Part shown: piece after piece, positions 41,506 through 52,170 of the stretch | Position numbering within the stretch: position 1 is the stretch's first letter | How the letters are laid out: each line of letters begins with the position of its first letter | DNA from: Xiphydria camelus | Taxonomy: Eukaryota; Arthropoda; Insecta; Hymenoptera; Xiphydriidae | Length of the DNA: 64,000 nucleotides | NCBI GenBank assembly: GCA_963678675.1 | Contig: OY783200.1 | Location: 8,196,501 to 8,260,500 of the forward strand | Direction of reading: 5' to 3' | Notes under the pieces: model-generated | Databases searched by the model: none | Seen by the model: the letters and a program-made list of their open reading frames with translations, nothing else | Told to the model about the DNA's origin: nothing | Translations under genes and position numbers: made by a program

Positions 41506-42250
41506 GAATCAGAGAATTATTATAAGGATGCTTGCATCGCTGCAAGTGCAAGTTCGAGAGATTTCTCAGAAACTCGATCGCAGACAGCTACCTGGATCCT
41601 CAGACTCGATGGACATCATAAAATCTCATCTGCCGCTAAAATCGATCACCGAAATCCAGCAATTTGACGAGAAAATCCGAGGCAATCCGGAATTTGCAAC
41701 GATATTCGTAAGTTACAATTACCTCATTTATATGTACTGTTATTAATCTTTTTTATATTTAGAATCTCTGCCTCCACATTTCTTCTCTTTTTTTTAGACT
41801 GCTTAAAAATTTTTTTAAACTAAATTGTTCTATAAATTATCCTTCGCAGGCTCAATGTGTACGAAAGGTCGGAGGCCGTACCGCACGCGAGGACACGATG
41901 AGGATACTACAAAAGATATTTACAAATCAGTGCGCACAACTGTGCTCCTGGAAAGGCCGGAAAGAAAACTTTTGCATCGAAGAACTTCAGCTCACGAAAT
42001 GTATCAAAGGTGAGTAATTACTTACAGATAGGCACGAACGATTGCGAAAAAGATAACTAGAATTTTAAAATCTAAATTTTAATATTATTATTTGTATGCA
42101 GAAGCGATTTTGGAGCAACATCCGGCATTAAAGGAAATTTACTTCGAAGAAACCGTCTCGGATTGGTTCCGATTTGCTAAACAGCGGGCCACCCGAGAAG
42201 CAGGGAAAAAGCGTACGGCAGCTCGTAGCCAGGATTTCAAAGCCGCATGA
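41506..42250 (+). CDS. DUF4806-domain protein, three clean exons
   Basis: Exons end or start at 41707/41850 and 42009/42102, with GT..AG introns that preserve the frame; the stop is at 42248-42250. An acceptor-like CAG at 41503-41505 suggests another exon upstream. The product reads MLASLQVQVREISQ (coiled-coil-like), then SHLPLKSITEIQQFDEKI, VRKVGGRTAREDTMRILQKI, and SWKGRKENFCIEELQLTKCI, the pattern of DUF4806, a domain of unknown function found in many insect transposon-associated genes. A basic tail closes the protein. All splice sites and the domain appear undamaged. Its role in the element is unknown; it could be a DNA-binding or targeting partner of the transposase. Confidence 0.6.
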
Positions 42251-43180
42251 ACCACTCCCTGCAGCTGCGCAACACGGAAAATGTCAGTTCGCGACAGTAA
42301 TCACCATTCCTCAGAATATTTTTTACAATTTAGAACAAATCTTGCTCTCGTCGCTGTAACTTCTTCATATCACTTTTTTGGACGACTTTTATTTAAATTA
42401 TTGAAATTGTTCAATACACAAAACGTCCGTTCTAGACGAATTTATGTATTTTTTTTACATTTTTAATCAAATTTCATCGAGAACGGACATTGCGTATTAA
42501 CAAAAAAAACTATTTTTTTTACGGACTGAAAGTACTCTCCCGTTTAAAAGCTTATTTATTCTTTAAGCTAACCTACGCGTCTTTAAAGCAGTTAAGTGTC
42601 ACTTCGATATCGGCAAAGCTACGGGCACAAGTATAGACTATTTCATGTATCACATGGTGCAATATGTATTGAGCTACAGTACCTCATACACAGTTAGTAT
42701 TTTTCTATTATCATCTAGTATATAAAGTACTCTTAATACGTTTGGTCACCTCTGTTATCTAGTCGATTAGTTAATACGTTAATGTGCATATATATTGTAT
42801 CTAGTCGACCAGCAAAGTTTGCAAAAAACACAAAGATGTTCCTATTAAAATATCATATTAGGAATAATGTATTAAATACTATTGCAATAATTTGTTACGA
42901 TTGAATAAAGAACTTTAATTTATTATGGCTTCAATTTAAATTTATATTAATCTATACCTTTTACAACCTGAAATAGGCACCCAGTTGTATTCAAAATATG
43001 AAGATAATAGTTATATATTATCTTGATATTGACGAATCTGTAACGTAACTTTCATGCAAGAAGTTTTATATTTATGTACAGGTTAATGGAACATACACGT
43101 ATATCACCTATGAAAGAACAATTTATATACGTGCATGTAACATTGAAACATGCGCATAAATATAATACTTTCTGCATAAA
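42251..43180. other. AT-rich 3' region, no gene
   Basis: Downstream of the DUF4806 stop I see only AT-rich sequence with several AATAAA signals (for example near 42904) and no coding pattern. Confidence 0.5.
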
Positions 43181-43745
43181 AGTTACATTACAGGTTTGTC
43201 AATAATTGATATGAACAATTATTGTTCATATCACAGGAATATTACAGTAATATTAAGTGTGATATAATCGTCAAAGTTACTGTAACATTACACTTACGTC
43301 AGCCGTTATGTAACCCCAAATAATAACAGTTACATTAGTTGTTATGTAATCATTACGTCAACGTAATGTTACAGCAGCATAACTATTCACTTCATTGTTG
43401 TATTACAAGGATATATACTCGTTACAAGACCGGTATATAAGAGTTACACCACGGTTACCAATACGATACCTTCCTGAGGGTGTTGTGCAACATTCAAGGA
43501 ACATTACGATAATGTAACGGTTATGTAATACACGTGATGTAACATATTTATGTTATTGTTACATTTCAGTTACGTTACATAACGTACGGGCAACATAACT
43601 GAATTGTAACAGTTATGCAACACATGTTACATAACATGGTAACATTACTGAGTGGGAAATAACAAATTACATGTAAGTTACATGTAAGTTACCGGTGATG
43701 TTACTTGTTACATTGGGTTACATTGCGGTTACATTGCTGTAACAA
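43180..43745. repeat. Right subterminal GTAAC repeat array
   Basis: Dense copies of TGTAAC and GTTACAT, mirroring 38115-38735 in content but not base for base. The last 70 bp repeat ATTGNGGTTACATTG three times. Confidence 0.8.
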
Positions 43746-44177
43746 TGCCGTGTTTACTGGGGATGGAGTTGGACGAAGAGATTCGAGAAAGAAATGCATG
43801 GCATAAATTAAAAGGCAAAGATTACTTTGATTCCAAAATAAAGTCAAAGAATCAGATGTAAGTCCGGGAGATGCCGTATTAGTTAGACAAGTGAGTTTGT
43901 GCAGGGAATGTCGATGTGAGACATTCTAATGGCGGACCGGACGCTCAGCGCCTGACGCCGTTGAGTCAAGTGATTAATAAAGACTACTAATACTATAATA
44001 TGTGTATGTATTAGATTACGAAATCCTACCCCTCCAAAAATATGTTACACCAGTGTGAGGTCTTTGAGCTTTCTGTGCCCAGGCATCTGAGTTAACAATC
44101 CAAATTGTTTTACGACGCTGGCACTCGCGTTCTCACTTATGCTAGGTACACGTTACACTTTAGTGCTCACAAGCTAG

Positions 44178-44993
44178 GAGGGTAGGCTGAAAAGTAATGC
44201 ACATATGCTTGTACAACGCGAATGAAAAGACCTTCCGAAGCGCGCCGGGTGGAATGTGGAAGTGACATTCTCCCTCTATACGTATGCGCAGGTTTGAGAT
44301 CGTTGAATTCATGCAGTGTATTTTGAGAAGCGGAAGTATGGAGCCGTGTTCTAGAGCTATGTCAACGCGAGTTAAACAGCGTGCTGTTATCGAATTTTTA
44401 ACTGCTGGAAAAGTGACTCCTACTGAGATTCATTGTCGAGTTTGTCATGTTAGAGGCAGCCTGGAGCCAATAATCTGACAATAAAACAACGCTCGTCCAC
44501 ACACCTCGCGGGCAACTACAGACGCTCTGCGAAACCTGAAGCTTGAACAGATTCCACACCCTCCTTACTCCCCCAATTTTGCGCCTAGTAATTTTTATTT
44601 TTTTCCTCTACTCAAGAGAGACCTCAAGAGATTACTCAACGATTACGTTATACCTCGAGCAATAAGGTGAAGACAGCTGTCAAATCCTGGATTCGAGAAA
44701 AGTCGGAAGAATTTTTCAGTGACGGAATGAAAAAACTTGTTACTCGTTGGAAGAAATGTGATAGTCTTAACGGTGACTAAGTTGAAAAATAAATATATGA
44801 TTTTAAAGCTTAAGAATTGTACTTTAACACGTTCGCTGCCACTGACAGAAAATTCCGTCACTAGAACACAGTTAAAAAATGGACTGGCGTGGGGCCAGCA
44901 GTGAACATATTAATGTACTTTTTGCCCGGTCTTGCTATTTGTTTTTGTTCGCGTTCTACAAGCATGTGTGCATTACTTTTTAGCCTACCCTTG
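44178..44993 (+). pseudogene. Deleted mariner element
   Basis: Inverted ends GGGTAGGCTGAAAAGTAATG (left) and GGGTAGGCTAAAAAGTAATG (right, inverse). From ATG 44359 the start MSTRVKQRAVIEFLTAGKVT matches the first helix-turn-helix of mariner transposases, then frame and most of the catalytic part are lost. HPPYSPNFAPSNFYFFP near 44560 is the last catalytic block, and a C-terminal KLVTRWKKC segment near 44740 follows. A 90-bp TTAA MITE sits near the right end. Dead copy. Confidence 0.7.
44824..44913. mobile_element. 90-bp TTAA MITE
   Basis: TTAACACGTTCGCTGCCA on the left, and the inverse of TTAATATGTTCACTGCTGGC on the right. Same end sequence as 3357-3645 and the MITE arms at 18757 and 19436. 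Confidence 0.65.
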
Positions 44994-45738
44994 AAAATCC
45001 TTGTATATCCTTTGAGGGAGATCTAAGGTAAAGTACAAAGGATTTGATACAATAACATTTCTTATATAGAACGAAAACAATAACACCGATAGTAGAGTAT
45101 TTAGATGGATCAAGATTTCGTGTACAGTGAATCCTAATCCAAGTACCTACATTGTTATTGTGAAACTTTAAAATTTCTCGTCAAGAGACCATCATTTTAT
45201 CGATCAATTTTTCTATTCGAGATATACAAGAGACGGGAAAGCATTTCAATTATAATTTTGACAATAAATTCATGGTTTAGTTAATATCTTTGTGTAGTTA
45301 TTGAAGTTACAAAACCGTTGGAACAAACGTGTATTTTTCTTCTAAAGAAAAGGAAATATGTATAAACAACCAGTTTTATTTATCAAACGACTCGTCGTAT
45401 TAGAACGCGTTTGACGAAACAAATTTATACGTACAAGTATACAATTACGCTTACCTTTATATCCTTAACATGAAGCATGATTTTTGAATATTTTACGCTT
45501 CCTTCCAACGAAGTTTCCTTAGACTTAAGAATCCCCGGTTTATTCATCCTTCAAATAACCACAAAAGTCACTTAGTATACAGAATATATTTTCGATTATT
45601 ACTGTCAATACTAAACTAAAAACTTACAAATTCGAAGTTTCATCTGTAAATGTAACGCACGATAATAACTTTCTTTTGTCTTATCTCCGGTAAATACCTA
45701 ACCAGAAAAAGCACATGGGCGATATGGGCCAAGCCGAG
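44994..45738. other. No feature seen
   Basis: AT-rich, no coding pattern, no inverted repeats recognised. Confidence 0.4.
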
Positions 45739-45886
45739 GTAAAGGCCATCACACACAAAATTCCGTATCGCCGTAAGACGTAAGTGTAAGCGAATAGACC
45801 AATCAGGATCACGTATTCCGTTGTCCGTAACCCCACCACAACGGAATACTTGATCCTGATTGGTCTATTCGCTTACGCTTACGTCT
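45739..45886. mobile_element. Harbinger-type palindromic MITE, right end truncated
   Basis: Starts AAAGGCCATCACACACAAAA and shares ACCAATCAGGATCA and GGAATACTTGATCC with 24861-25037, but stops at GCTTACGTCT where the next element begins. Confidence 0.75.
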
Positions 45887-46148
45887 AGCGTGGATCAGAT
45901 GGGTGCGGAAGGCTTGCGGAGTGCGGAATGCGGAAAGACCGTCAGCCAATCAGCGCTCTACCGCGTGCGTACTGCCTCCTGTCCGCACCCTTAAGCGGGG
46001 TTCTCATGCGTCCGGAAGGCATGCGGAGTGCGAAATGCGGAAACAACATTAGCGAATCAGCTCTTCCGCGTGCGTACTGCCTGCCAATCCGCACCGATCC
46101 GCATGCCGCACTCTGCATGCTTTCCGCACCCATCTGAATCCCGCTTTA
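45886..46148. mobile_element. Palindromic MITE with CAGATGGGTGCGGA ends
   Basis: Inverted ends near CAGATGGGTGCGGA. Three related internal blocks (CGGAAGGCTTGCGGAGTGCG, CGGAAGGCATGCGGAGTGCG and an inverted third) suggest internal duplication. The open frames across it on both strands are by-products of its composition. Confidence 0.65.
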
Positions 46149-46179
46149 GTTAGATATTTTCCGCACGTTGCGCGCGTAG

Positions 46180-46500
46180 AGCGACAGTTCTTTAACCACC
46201 GTCTGCCTAGCAGACTATAATTTTATAATTAATTAGGAATTACTCCTATCGTTTGGAAATAGTTTGGGGATATTTAGGAAATTAGTTTCAGATTTTGGGA
46301 AACGTTAATTAACCCCGATAGCCAAGCGTGACTTTCACCCGAGCGTCACGCGGTGGCAGCACGCCGTGTTGGCACGGGAGCTTCACTGTGCCGCCACCGC
46401 GTGATTGTCACCGAGTGACGTTACTCATACGTTACTGGGATGCCACGGAGTGATTGTCACTGGGTGACGTAACTGTGACGCCACTGTGACTTAATCTTTT
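46180..46500. repeat. Dispersed ~130-bp repeat unit plus GTGAC block
   Basis: 46183-46310 (CTCCTATCGTTTGGAAATAG, TTTAGGAAATTAGTTTCA) recurs at 48165-48290 and 48535-48610. 46312-46445 (CGATAGCCAAGCGTGACTTT) recurs at 48030-48143 almost unchanged. Confidence 0.8.
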
Positions 46501-46543
46501 AAAAAATCCAAATTGTTCAATAAAAATTAAAAATTATATATTA

Positions 46544-47072
46544 GATGTTGGAATTAATTCGTAGCGTTGTTTAATGAAAAAGTATGATCATGCCCAAACT
46601 TTTAAGACGTTTTCCTACTGGTGATAAGTCAACTCCCAACTTGGTTGGTACATAACCTTTTTTCAAATCATAAATAACATTTTATAATAATTTATTGAAT
46701 ATATCAAAATTTGTGCCGAATAAAGTGTTCTTGCGGGGAGTTTTGCTTCATTATTTTAATATGAACAAAAGTGCAGCTACGTATTTAGTGGAAGTGTACA
46801 TGCTCTAGCTGCGAGTAAACGCGTCGGTAGTGGTTTGCACGTTTTAAAGCTGGTGATTTCGACTTGGATGACAAGGAGCCGAATAAATTTGAAGATAATG
46901 ATTTGGAGGCATTAGTCCATCAAGACTCATGTCAAACACTTATGTATAAAGAATTCTTACAATTAAATTGTGATGTTTACGATATTACATTACTGTCGGT
47001 AACAACGAAATACTGTACTACCTGCGTGCCATTTATTGTTAAGATCGACGCTACAAATTAATTCCAACACCT
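46544..47072 (+). pseudogene. Deleted mariner-type element
   Basis: Inverted ends around TGTTGGAATTAATTCGTAGC and GCTACAAATTAATTCCAACA. In one frame GDFDLDDKEPNKFEDNDLEA followed by LVHQDSCQT corresponds to the linker between the two DNA-binding helices of mariner transposases. Frameshifts and deletions remove the rest. Confidence 0.55.
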
Positions 47073-47199
47073 CATAATACAAAAATTCCATCGTGAACTT
47101 AACCCATTAAAGCCCAAATTAATTTCTGGTGGATTTTCTTTACGAAAATTGCATGATTTGTTACTTAGAGGTTATGAGAAAAACATTCCAAATGGCCGT

Positions 47200-47460
47200 C
47201 CTATACCGTATGTCTGACGGCAAGCGCAACAGGAGCTGTGACCTGAAAATTTGACTTCGGCAGTGTTTGGAGGATGCTCGAGTCACTCATAAACGCTGCT
47301 CGCGCAGCGTAAGGGCGAAAAGTGTCAAAATGTCTGATTTCTCGATAGCTGTCAATTATTTCTTATTTGTGAGTGACTTGAGCACCCTCCAAACACTGCC
47401 GAAGTCAAATTTTAGGTTACAGCTCCTGTTGCGCTTGCCGTCAGACATACGGTACATAAG
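47200..47460. repeat. Inverted repeat, arms about 90 bp
   Basis: 47200-47292 and 47368-47460 pair (ACTTCGGCAGTGTTTGGAGG and its complement; ATACCGTATGTCTGACGGCA and its complement) around a 75-bp loop. The frame through it is incidental. Confidence 0.7.
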
Positions 47461-47514
47461 ACGCTTGGCGCTAATGGTTAACTTTATCATGATTCTTGAC
47501 GAATATTCTACTAT

Positions 47515-48035
47515 AAATAGTGAATGGATAATTATCATAATCGCTACTGTTTTGAAAAAGAACATATCAAATTATTTTAGGAAATTTAACGAGAACCTTC
47601 GAGAGCAGTCACTGTCATGTCCGGTTTCTATATATGACTGGAGTCGACCAACATCTCTCGAAGAGTCGGTGGCGTAATGCGAAAACGTTTCCCAGTCTCG
47701 AGGCATCTGGCCTAGGATATTCCAAAGATCGCAGGTTCAAATCCCGGTGGGGCACGGAAAAAAAAAAGAAGAAGCGACACCTCTAGGCGGGTAAAGTCAC
47801 TGTGTGCGTTCCCTTTTTGCAAAATCTACATACCGACAATTTTATTTTGAAAGCGCACCGCGTGACTGCACAGTGCTGTTGTAGTGACGATCGCTGTGCA
47901 GTCACAGTAACCTCACTCGCCATCGCCACTCCGTGTCGCCACTGTGACATCCGCGGGGGCACGCACGATAAGGTCACTGTGATGTTTCCTAACTCCACCG
48001 CGTGACGGCACAGTGCGCTCGTAGCGCCCGATAGC
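47515..48035 (+). repeat. Partial copy of the tRNA-like foldback arm
   Basis: 47515-47580 matches 19675-19735 (TTATCATAATCGCTACTGTTTTG). 47655-47753 contains the tRNA-like segment (GTGGCGTAATGCG and the B-box-like GCAGGTTCAAATCCC), and 47800-48030 the CACTG/GTGAC block. This is a third copy of the arm found in 17269-24682, diverged and without a partner. Confidence 0.6.
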
Positions 48036-48930
48036 CAAGCGTGACTTTCACCCGAGCGTCACGCGGTGGCAGCACGCCGTGTTGGCACGGGAGCTGCACT
48101 GTGCCGCCACCGCGTGATTGTCACCGAGTGACGTTACTCATACCCCGATAGCCAAGTTTTGACCACCGTATGCCTAGCAGACCATAATTGTATAATTAAT
48201 TAGAAATTACTCCTATCGTTTGGAAATAGTTTGGGGATATTTAGGAAATTAGTTTCAGATTTTGGGAAACGTTAATTAATTTATTATAAATTATTTTTTA
48301 CTTGACCGTATAGATAGCAGATATAGATTAGAAATTGTCAAATTACAGACGAATCAATTGGAAATCATTTGGGGAATTGAACCCTATTGTTAATTTCATT
48401 TGGGAAACAATATTTATGTAATTAATAATTAATTATCGTTCCACAGTGAAAACTGTTTTATCAATATATCATAAATACGTTGACGGTTACCGACTGTTAG
48501 ATAGATACCTAGGTTTACATAATTTGATAATTAATTAGGTAGGAATTACTCCTATCGTTTGGAAATAGTTTGGGAATATTTAGGAAATTAGTTTCAAATT
48601 TTGGGAAATGAGAAAAAAAAATGAATTCAATAATGTCATAAGACAAACCAAAAAGTACAGATTTTTAAAACCAATTATAATAAATACATAAAATTATAAA
48701 CAAATGGCCAACTAAATTTTTCACATAACCTCAATTTCTCTGTAATACTACATTTACTATGATTTATCAATTAATTTAGTGATATTTTTAGAAACCCGTA
48801 CCTTTTTTAAAACTGCTTTACATACTACTCCTCTCAGATAGAAAAGAATCCTTCAGAATTACGGTACAATGCCACACGGTAGGAATATTATGTTCTATCG
48901 ACACGACGTGCTTAACTCAACTTTGGCGTG
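48036..48930. repeat. Further copies of the dispersed repeats
   Basis: 48165-48290 and 48535-48610 repeat the CGTTTGGAAATAGTTTGG unit. 48325-48440 (AATTGTCAAATTACAGACGA) recurs at 54746-54858. The rest is AT-rich without coding signal. Confidence 0.7.
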
Positions 48931-49083
48931 TAAAGGCCATCACACGTGAAAAAACGTAAGCACTAACAGTAAGGATTGACCAATCAGGAAGCCTGTTTAA
49001 GCATAATTCCGTAAGAATGATATTTCTGATTGGTCAATCCTTACTGTTACTGCTTACGTTTTTTCACGTGTGATGGCCTTTAC
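48930..49083. mobile_element. Palindromic MITE, AGGCCATCACACGTG ends
   Basis: Inverted ends GTAAAGGCCATCACACGTGA, inner ACCAATCAG as in the 24861 family but otherwise different. About 154 bp. Confidence 0.75.
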
Positions 49084-49705
49084 GTACCGAGCCGGTCTAG
49101 GTCATCTATAGATGGCGGGTCCGCGCCCGTGGAGCGCTAAAGCACTGCTTCAAAGGTGCGGAAATGGATAACGAATAAACTGAACACTGCACTCACTGTA
49201 AGACTTACATTCGCCGAAATATGCCGTTTTGCAGATCCCGAGATTAGCTATAAATTGGCGAAGTATTTATGACTGGGATACTAATAAATGGTACGAACCA
49301 TTGTATCGAATTCCGTTTATTCGCTCGTTATTTCTCGATAGAATAGCAGCCCTAAATTCTAGGATGTCCGGGAAAAAGAGTATAGGCTCGGCAAGTATCT
49401 CTAGTGGCGCCACGAGGTGGTCGCAGTTCGTAACTTTGGGGTGATAGACACCGGAATACTTGATCCTGATTGGTCACTTATCACCCCAAAGTTTCATGGA
49501 CTATCCACGAGGACGCGCGCGCGTCAATAATTTGAGATACTTGCCTAGCCTATAAGTCAAAAAATGGTCAATATGAGATAAGTCGCTTTCTTCTACTTTC
49601 CTCGAGATATTTGTGTGCTACATGCATTTAACGATTCTTATGATTAGTGTTATTTTCATTTTATACATTTTTTTCAACAGATTGTGTTTCAATATAAACA
49701 AATAA
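49084..49705. other. Non-coding, with a motif shared by other elements
   Basis: 49268-49325 carries the GAACCATTGTATCGAATTCC motif of 26738-27122 and 31502-31545. 49450-49470 is a scrap of the Harbinger MITE (CGGAATACTTGATCCTGATT). No gene seen. Confidence 0.5.
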
Positions 49706-50387
49706 CCCAGGTAGCACACTGACGTTAGAATAACGTCTCAGACGTCATTTTTTGGTCAGTATAGGGTTTCAGACGTCAGTTATCGTAATATTAACGTCGC
49801 AGGGACGTCATATTTACGACGTACCTTGGACGTCAAAATTCAACGTCTTTTTGACGGAACTTTTCCGTCATTTTTAATGACGAACAAGACTTAGAAAAAT
49901 TTTCGTCTCCTGCATATATAGGGACTTGAAAATTTATTTGTGAATAAATGGACAAAAATTGTAATTTGTTCAATTATTAAATCAATAAATTATTTCATTT
50001 AGTCTCCAGAGTATGTTGAGCAAGTTATAAACTATACTGTTTATTAAAAAGCACAGATTATTAAAATAAATGAAAGACAATCAATTAATGTAGGATGAAT
50101 AAACATTCATATAATTATTTATTTATTTACATTTATTTATTATTTATTTCTTGCATAGACGCAAATTGATATTAGTATCAATTTGCGTCTATGCAAGAAT
50201 ATTTATCAAAAGATACAATCATAAATTTAGAAAAATGTTGAGAAAAAAATAATACAATTATAAAATCTTATTTTTTCAAGCTCTTTCTTATTGAAAAGTA
50301 ATATACATTTATTCATCAAACTTCATATGAACACTAATACATAGTAATAATATTCTTAACCACAGGAGCGTGCAGTAGATGAGGACT

Positions 50388-50463
50388 CGAGGACACCGAC
50401 CGATCAACGAAGTTAAGCAGCGAAAAGAGCGGACACTAGCTGGATGGGTGACCGCTCACGATG
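50388..50463 (+). repeat. 5S rRNA-derived segment
   Basis: Contains CCGATCAACGAAGTTAAGCA and TGGATGGGTGACCGCT, which correspond to the internal promoter region (box A, intermediate element, box C) of animal 5S rRNA. The 5' part of 5S and its closing helix are missing or unrecognisable, so it is not a functional 5S gene. It resembles the heads of 5S-derived SINEs. Confidence 0.7.
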
Positions 50464-50477
50464 AAAAGATATACACT

Positions 50478-50686
50478 CGGCGTCTCGGATTCTGTCGCTG
50501 GTGACTTTTTTAAAATGTTATTTTTAAACGTACTAACCAATGATTAATCAATTCTCATGGTTTTATTAACGAAGGTAGACACTACCGTAGCTAATGAGGG
50601 CATGAGAATTAATTGTTCATTGGTTAGTACGTTTAAAAATAACATTTAAAAAAAGTCACCAGCGACATAATCCGAGACGCCAGGTG
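50478..50686. repeat. Palindrome with GTCTCGGATT / CGCTGGTGAC arms
   Basis: 50480-50512 pairs with 50650-50684, and 50516-50570 with 50598-50648 (TTTAAACGTACTAACCAATG). The latter also matches 26685-26717 (TTGGTTAGCACGTTTAAAAA). Confidence 0.7.
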
Positions 50687-51262
50687 TACGTCAGACCTAA
50701 CCTTTTAGAACCGTCATTTTTTTCGTCATCACAACGTACGGTAGAACGTCATTATTACGTGATTTGTCTGACGTCGTGTGGATGTGCAATTAAGCCGTCT
50801 TTGCGACGTTAAAATGACGTCATATTTTTCGTCATCTGACGTCAGAACTGACCTTCAAAAAACGTCATTTCGACGTTAGTGTGCTACCTGGGAAAGGTGT
50901 TTTCTGAGCAATACCATTTTTTGACTTGGACTCTTTTTCCCGAGCATCCTAGAATTAGTATAGAAAATATTTTGATTTTTACCACTATATAATCTTAAGA
51001 TCTAATCTATGTATGTATGTAGTTGCATACGCGACAGGCGACATATTGGCGGCACTGCACTAATCCTGTGGCAGACTTTTCTACCTGGACTACGAACACA
51101 ATTTTTACGTGTTACTTATACAGTTGCATAAAATCTTATTGAAAAAAGGAATTGCGCATCTCTTACGTAGTTGCAAATACAGTGAAACTTCGATAATTCG
51201 AAGTGCTTCGGGACCGATAAAAACTTCGAATTATCGAGAATTCGAATTATCGAGAATAAAAG

Positions 51263-52170
51263 TTTAAATGTCTTATGAAATGTATCATGACATATGAGTT
51301 TTCTTTTGAAAATTCTGTTCGGTCGCCGCGCGGTATTAAATCGAACCTCCTCGGGGTTGTAAGGCCCGAGGACACTTTGTGTGACGCGACTGGTTTCCCG
51401 AAACTTCCGGAAGGTAACGTTTCAACCTATCGGCTAGTTAGTAAGGATGAGCAGAATGTACTGTGGGTCGCGATTCCGACTCGGCGAACTTGACGACTGC
51501 GAGATCGTTAGAGTTACGAACACCACACGTTGCTTGTTTGTTGTACATTGCTTGCAAAAGCGGCTGGGTCCGGCTTATATTAGCTGGCCCTTGGAAGCGG
51601 GGGGGGGGGGGGTAGCGTCGCCCGATGCTACGCACCCTTATTGTCGAAGGAGGAAAGTCGGGGGCGCAGTCGATGACGCTGGGAACCTTCTGGAATCGGT
51701 AACTAAGAAGCGAAGGTACCGTAGCTAACGGTATCCGCGTGACGCATCCAACGTCCAAGAGTGCCGGACGCTCTTTCTCGATCGTGAGGAAGCGTCCGGC
51801 TACCCCGAAATGGTTAATCGTCGGGTCGGGATGCGCCAGGTATTAGGGGTCCCTCGTGGTCATCGACTGGGTTCGACGTTCCTACCTTCGAGGCTGCTTA
51901 TTGTTAATTCTAAATATAGCGCGTACCGAAAGGAGCAATGCGCCGAATACCGCTACGCACCTGTCCTCCAGGAAGGTGCGAATTCGCGTTAATAGCGATC
52001 GGTATCAATTGAAATAAGCCCTTTCCTTGAAGGCAGGAGTAACGGTAGACGGTTGAGTTTCCGATCGGTACGCTACTAAGCGTTCGGACGGAATATTCCA
52101 GGCTTACGGTATTCCGCGACGGAACAAATTCTTTTTGCAGGCTATTCACGTATGGTCAAGAGAATGGAGG
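51263..52170. other. Unassigned GC-rich segment inside the Tigger element
   Basis: Contains a 14-G run (51599-51612) and scattered short direct and inverted words. Open frames on both strands do not look like proteins. A solo LTR or a captured genomic fragment are both possible. Confidence 0.35.

Larger units (their letters stand above)
38099..43761 (+). mobile_element. CCCAG-ended transposon with GTAAC arrays and two genes
   Basis: Both ends read CCCAGTAAACACG in inverted orientation, with a 2-bp GA duplication (38097-38098 and 43762-43763) that restores the gypsy frame when the element is left out. Inside each end are hundreds of base pairs crowded with ATGTAAC or GTTACAT words (about 38115-38720 and 43180-43745). 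Between them lie a promoter-like region, a Transposase_21-like gene (40366-41499) and a spliced DUF4806-type gene (to 42250). A 2-bp duplication and a CxxC-bearing transposase point to the CMC group (EnSpm or Mirage), although the ends are not CACTA. Confidence 0.7.
34715..43950 (+). pseudogene. Gypsy integrase remnant interrupted by three insertions
   Basis: Host pieces are 34715-34955, 35082-35333, 37942-38098 and 43762-about 43890. They encode, with several frameshifts, integrase core motifs (LAIDLLGPMPTGEE, then FDYPNVIVCDNEPPF, then GEVERQNRS), the following MKRLKIAHSEKKDWK and YRSTPHSVTG blocks, and a C-terminal KGKDYFDSKIKSKNQ region. Insertions at 34956-35081, 35334-37941 and 38099-43761 each carry a target duplication, and at each junction I checked the frame is restored when the insertion and one duplicate are left out. 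This is a different gypsy lineage from 6736-14163. Confidence 0.7.
49706..50892. mobile_element. CCCAG-ended non-autonomous element with ACGTC arrays
   Basis: Inverted ends CCCAGGTAGCACACTGACGT with AA on both flanks (49704-49705 and 50893-50894). Each end carries many GACGTCA/AACGTC words within about 180 bp. The middle holds a 24-bp perfect hairpin (50148-50199), a 5S rRNA-like segment and a palindrome (50516-50648). End sequence, 2-bp duplication and subterminal word arrays parallel those of 38099-43761. No protein gene. Confidence 0.65.

Noticed and set aside
38115..43745. CRISPR-like array of GTAAC repeats
   Set aside because: Units are 5-7 bp at irregular spacing on both strands, in a eukaryotic transposon; no spacer-repeat periodicity or cas genes.
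45928..46137. Open frames on both strands with internal repeats (SALPRAYCL)
   Set aside because: They translate the duplicated blocks of a palindromic MITE.
50388..50463. Functional 5S rRNA gene
   Set aside because: Only the internal promoter region is recognisable; the 5' part and closing stem are missing.
51275..51992. Small frames left of the Tigger gene
   Set aside because: No protein similarity recognised; frames on both strands through a 14-G run.
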